NCBI GenBank assembly: GCA_963778465.1
Contig: CAVZUK010000002.1
Location: 186,001-250,000 of the forward strand
DNA length: 64,000 nucleotides
Reading direction: 5' to 3'
Source: CAVZBW01 sp963778465
GTDB lineage: Bacteria; Actinomycetota; Acidimicrobiia; Acidimicrobiales; RAAP-2
The notes beneath the pieces are model-generated. The model was not told the DNA's origin and ran no database searches. It saw only the letters and a program-made list of their open reading frames with translations. This document shows, one piece after another, positions 60,915 to 64,000 of this stretch. Every line of letters begins with the position of its first letter. Positions within the stretch are counted from its first letter, which is position 1. Both the position numbers and the translations under genes were made by a program.

Positions 60915-61709
60915 GTGAGCGATGACGCCTGGGCCGATCTGGCTGACCAGTTCGTCGATGAGGCCTATGCCTCGGTCAAGGGGTACGTGCGGACCTATGT
61001 GATGCACCAGCACTTGCTGGAGCATCTGCCGGCACCTCCGGCACCCGTGCTCGACGTCGGCGGCGGGGCCGGGCACCAGTCGTTTCCGCTGGCCCAGGCC
61101 GGCTACGACGTCACGTTGCTGGATCCATCGCCGGCGATGCTCGACAGAGCCCGACAGCGACTCGAGCGGCTTCCTGGTGAGATCCAGCGACGCGTCACAC
61201 TCTTGGAGGCCGACGGGGAGAAAGCCGGTGAGGCGGTGGACGGACGACGCTTCGCCGCCGTGCTGTGCCACGGCGTGCTCGGATACCTGGAGCAGCCGGA
61301 GCCGCTCGTCGACCAGTTGTGCGGGTGCACGGCACCCGGGGGATTGGTCTCGATCATGACGGGCAACGCCAAGGCGGCGGCGGTGCGCCCGGCCTTGGAA
61401 CGACGGTGGGACGACGCCCTGGCGTCGTTCGAGGCCAGAAGCGAGGTGGGCGTGCTCGGAGTGCCGGGCCGAGCGGACACGGTGGAGGAGATCAGCGAGC
61501 TCGTACGCAGGCGCGGCGTGGAGCCACTGCGTTGGTACGGGGTATGGCTGTTCGTCGACTGGCTCGAATTCAGCGGGGTCGAGTTGGACCCCGGTGACTC
61601 CAAGCAGGTGGCGGCGACGGCCGCCGTCGAGCTCGAGGCCAGCCGACGAGACCCCTACCGCCAACTCAGCCGCGTCTTTCACCTCGTCGGACGCAAGGAC
61701 CCGAGCTGA
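60915..61709 (+). CDS. SAM-dependent methyltransferase (SmtA/CmoM-like)
   Basis: A 264-aa class I methyltransferase. Motif I is APVLDVGGGAGHQSFPLAQAG, then motif II TLLDPSPAMLDRARQRL with the ribose-binding acidic residue, and motif III-type LCHGVLGYLEQPEPLV. The C-terminal part (VSIMTGNAKAAAVRP, LVRRRGVEPLRWYGVWLFVDW) resembles tRNA-modifying CmoM-like enzymes, but the substrate is uncertain. GTG 60915, 33 bp after the ICMT-like gene. Confidence 0.85.
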   Translation: MSDDAWADLADQFVDEAYASVKGYVRTYVMHQHLLEHLPAPPAPVLDVGGGAGHQSFPLAQAGYDVTLLDPSPAMLDRARQRLERLPGEIQRRVTLLEADGEKAGEAVDGRRFAAVLCHGVLGYLEQPEPLVDQLCGCTAPGGLVSIMTGNAKAAAVRPALERRWDDALASFEARSEVGVLGVPGRADTVEEISELVRRRGVEPLRWYGVWLFVDWLEFSGVELDPGDSKQVAATAAVELEASRRDPYRQLSRVFHLVGRKDPS

Positions 61710-61765
61710 CCGAGGAGAGATGCGACCAGGGGCAGCGGTCGTGATCGACAGCGCGAGCTGGCCCG

Positions 61766-63037
61766 TCAGGCCGTCGTTGTTGTTCCGGTGCCGGCTCCGG
61801 TGCCGTAGGTGGTAACCCCGTTGATGCTGGAGGACCAGTCTCCGGAGCTGTCAGAGGCGTAGGCAGACGATCCAACGGTCGAGCTGGTGTAGACGTAGCC
61901 CACCCCGCCTTCCTCCGTCGCGATCGCGACAGAGCCCGTGCCATCGGCGGTCGCAGTGGCGCTGCTGCCGGCCCCGTTGGCCGCTGCGGTAGCGGTGCCC
62001 CCGTCATCCGCACCGGCTGTCGCCGTTCCACCCGACACGCCGATCGCCGAGGCGTTGGTGGTCGCCGAGGTCGATCCGGTGGTGCTGGTGGCCGTTGCCT
62101 TCCCCGTGCTGCCACCCCCCTCGGCGAAGGACAGGGCGTTGGTCCCGACTCCATTGCTCGAGGCGACGGCGTCGTTGCCACTGCCGCCCGATGCACCGGT
62201 CCCCGCGTACGCATCGGCGCTCCCGCCTCCGGCACCGGTGGCCTGGGCCACATTGTTGTCGGTGGCGGTGTTCGGAGAGGTTCCGCTGGCCACGCCAGCT
62301 TGAGCATCGGCGGAGCTGTTGCTGTCGGTGGTGGCCAAAGCGGTGTTGCTTCCCACAGCGATTTGGGCCGACGCTGTCCGGTTTCCATTGCTGGCGGTCG
62401 CGGAGACGGGGCGGTTGTCCTGGCTGTTGATCCCGTCTCCCGCGGCCGCCGTGGCCGTGCCACGGATCTGGAGGATCGGGGGAGGGTTGAGGCTGCCGGC
62501 CCAGTTCGGCAGGCTCGAGGGTCCCGTGCTGCCGCCGAGAGGGCCGAGAACCTCCGCCAGCTGGCCCCAATGGCTCCCACCGACGCCACCACCACCGTCG
62601 GTGCCTGCGAGATCGTCGTTGCCGGCCAAGCCGTCGGCTTGGCCGGCAAGGTCCTCGGTGTGCCCTGGTACCGGTCCCCATGCTGACACCTCGTCGGGGA
62701 GAGCGGTCGCCGCAGACAACCAAGACGGATGATTGGCGCCAATGCCCGAACCGGTTCCACTGGCCAGGGGATGCTGGCGGGCTCCGCCTCCGGGTCCACC
62801 CCGTCCGCCCGAGTCGGGAGCGTGAGCGGTGGCCGTCAGGCTGAGGGATGTGGCGCAGGCGATCACGCCGGCGACCCCCACGGCGCCCGCCCCCAAGGCT
62901 CCGACCACTCTGACCTCCCGGGCGGTCCTTTGTGGCCCGTCTCGGAGAGGACTCTTCAACCCGACCGTGGCGCTCGAGACAACGCGTTGGCCACCTCGCG
63001 ATCGCGCATGGGCGCCTCTGTTCCGTCTGGCCGGCAC
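61766..63037 (-). CDS. secreted Gly/Ala/Ser/Thr-rich repetitive protein
   Basis: A 423-aa exported protein. Residues 35-72 form a signal region (VVGALGAGAVGVAGVIACATSLSLTATAHA). The rest is low complexity: a Gly/Pro-rich first part, then from about residue 190 a loose 8-12-residue periodicity of Ala-Thr-Ala, Asn and Gly (ATASNGNRTASAQIAVGSN, SADAQAGVASGTSPNTATD). This pattern suits a surface beta-solenoid or a wall-spanning stalk. No sortase motif is seen at the C-terminus. No function can be named. Confidence 0.65.
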   Translation of the reverse strand: MPARRNRGAHARSRGGQRVVSSATVGLKSPLRDGPQRTAREVRVVGALGAGAVGVAGVIACATSLSLTATAHAPDSGGRGGPGGGARQHPLASGTGSGIGANHPSWLSAATALPDEVSAWGPVPGHTEDLAGQADGLAGNDDLAGTDGGGGVGGSHWGQLAEVLGPLGGSTGPSSLPNWAGSLNPPPILQIRGTATAAAGDGINSQDNRPVSATASNGNRTASAQIAVGSNTALATTDSNSSADAQAGVASGTSPNTATDNNVAQATGAGGGSADAYAGTGASGGSGNDAVASSNGVGTNALSFAEGGGSTGKATATSTTGSTSATTNASAIGVSGGTATAGADDGGTATAAANGAGSSATATADGTGSVAIATEEGGVGYVYTSSTVGSSAYASDSSGDWSSSINGVTTYGTGAGTGTTTTA

Positions 63038-63292
63038 GACACCTCCCTTTGATCCGCAGTTGCAGCGGGAGCGAACTCCGAGGCGCCGAATGCTAGGGGC
63101 CTCGAAGCCGTGAGATGGAGCACGGCGGTGATGTATGCCCAGCTCAGCAATAAGAATTTCCTAAAGCGTCTTCTGAGGTTCGCAACGGCTCGTCCCCCGG
63201 TCGAATGCTCCGCTCTGGATTCGGGAGCGTCACGATTCGGCGAGAGAGGAAGCTCGAAGGACGATCGCGAACGTCACTTCTCACGGAAGCAG

Positions 63293-63772
63293 CTAGCCGG
63301 GAAGGTCCTCAGGCCGCTTGGCCGCGAGGTGGCCGGTCCGGAGCCCGGTGGATTGGCCGACCTCGATCAGGTAACCGTCGGGGTCTCGCATGTAACAGCG
63401 GATCTCCGCTCCCCGGTCGATCGGAGGGGTGACGAACTCGGCGCCGCGCTCGCTCCAGGAGCGATAACAGGCGTGGATGTCGGCAACCCTCAGGTTCAAG
63501 AAGATCGAGGTGGTCGGACCAGCCTCGTAGTTGACGACACTGATGTCCGGCTTGTCCGGGGTAGGCCCGCCTCCCGGATTCATGATGATCCAGGAGTTCG
63601 ACAGCTGGACCATGCAGGGGTTCTCCTCGAGGACCACTCTTCCTCCGAGCACCTCTGAATAGAAGCGCCGGGAATCGGCCACCTTGCGCACCGTGATGAA
63701 GAGCGTGACGAGGATCCCCTCGTCGGGCGTCGGAAGGTTCGCGAAATCGATGAAAGGCGCGTCGTCGGTCAT
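63293..63772 (-). CDS. VOC-family (glyoxalase/bleomycin-resistance-like) protein
   Basis: A 159-aa protein: ILVTLFITVRKVADSRRFYSEVLGGRVV is the first beta-alpha unit, and FLNLRVADIHACYRSWSERGAEFVTPPIDRGAEIRCYMRDPDGYLIEVGQSTG is the second, with the metal-site Glu near the end. No sure enzyme assignment; it is not a close match to glyoxalase I. ATG 63772. Confidence 0.88.
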   Translation of the reverse strand: MTDDAPFIDFANLPTPDEGILVTLFITVRKVADSRRFYSEVLGGRVVLEENPCMVQLSNSWIIMNPGGGPTPDKPDISVVNYEAGPTTSIFLNLRVADIHACYRSWSERGAEFVTPPIDRGAEIRCYMRDPDGYLIEVGQSTGLRTGHLAAKRPEDLPG

Positions 63773-63818
63773 GGAAACACTCCCTCGCTCGTCGGACTGC
63801 GCGGCCGCTTCTGGCCTA

Positions 63819-64000
63819 TCAGTTGGACGTCTGCGATACCGCCGTCATTTCGGCGATCAGTGGTTCTGGCCATCGACCACCACAAAAGGCTGTGTCGGAG
63901 GTCACTTGCCCGTTGTGGATGCGAAGGATGTGAGCCTGATGGCACATGTGGGTCACACCGCCTTCTTCCCAGGTGAGCGTGAACTCGACGAGCTCGCCGT
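63819..64000 (-). CDS. NTF2/SnoaL-like protein, C-terminal part
   Basis: Runs off the window edge. The visible 60 residues read GELVEFTLTWEEGGVTHMCH, then AHILRIHNGQVTSDTAFCGGRWP and end at SQTSN. This is the last strands of a SnoaL-like/NTF2 fold (the typical HILRIxNGQ strand turn). It ends just before the VOC gene on the same strand. Confidence 0.6.
   Translation of the reverse strand, partial: GELVEFTLTWEEGGVTHMCHQAHILRIHNGQVTSDTAFCGGRWPEPLIAEMTAVSQTSN

Overview
The window looks like chromosomal DNA of a high-GC actinobacterium, possibly of the Acidimicrobiia. The evidence is two WhiB proteins, a DivIVA-type coiled-coil protein, a UPF0182 membrane protein, a DUF2342 protein, an MreB-like protein, an initiator tRNA, frequent GTG starts and many 1-4 nt stop/start overlaps. 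The lineage is inferred from gene content; no rRNA or other decisive marker is present.

Region 1 (1 to about 25.7 kb) reads as core genome. It holds a two-component system whose histidine kinase has a disrupted frame, an sdhC-sdhA-sdhB operon plus an SCP2-like protein, a MoxR-type ATPase with a VWA partner, rlmN, a nucleoside phosphorylase-like gene and two whiB genes around a formiminotransferase-like gene. Further on are a DUF2342 protein, an HtrA-like protein without its catalytic His and Ser, mreB, a rhodanese, a HEAT-repeat protein, a PDZ-Lon protease, a protein joining a DivIVA-like N-terminus to a phage head-morphogenesis-like C-terminus, UPF0182, and tRNA-fMet at 25613-25689.

Region 2 (about 25.7 to 43.2 kb) starts right after the tRNA and looks acquired. 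A divergent MFS/SRPBCC/DUF899 and SRPBCC/ArsR cluster shares a roughly 94-bp dyad-symmetric control region. An intact IS256-family element follows. Then comes a defence cluster: hipBA behind four operator copies at exact 27-bp spacing, a truncated OLD-like ATPase, a complete Wadjet type II set (jetC-jetA-jetB-jetD, minus strand) and brnTA behind a perfect palindrome. An 11-bp motif occurs four times (one copy 10 of 11) in the 230 bp after the tRNA and once more beyond brnA. No integrase is visible.

Region 3 (about 43.2 to 64 kb) is a regulatory, transport and small-enzyme region with several broken genes. It contains a lipoprotein/adaptor/ABC operon divergent from a two-component system, two YCII(DGPF)-ECF42 sigma-factor modules, a graveyard of VOC, PPOX and oxidoreductase fragments, a GNAT protein, nitronate monooxygenase, peroxiredoxin, a TetR/MFS divergent pair, two methyltransferases, a secreted low-complexity protein, a VOC protein and a cut-off NTF2-like gene. 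A 62-bp dispersed hairpin repeat occurs twice, at 42866 and 51609.
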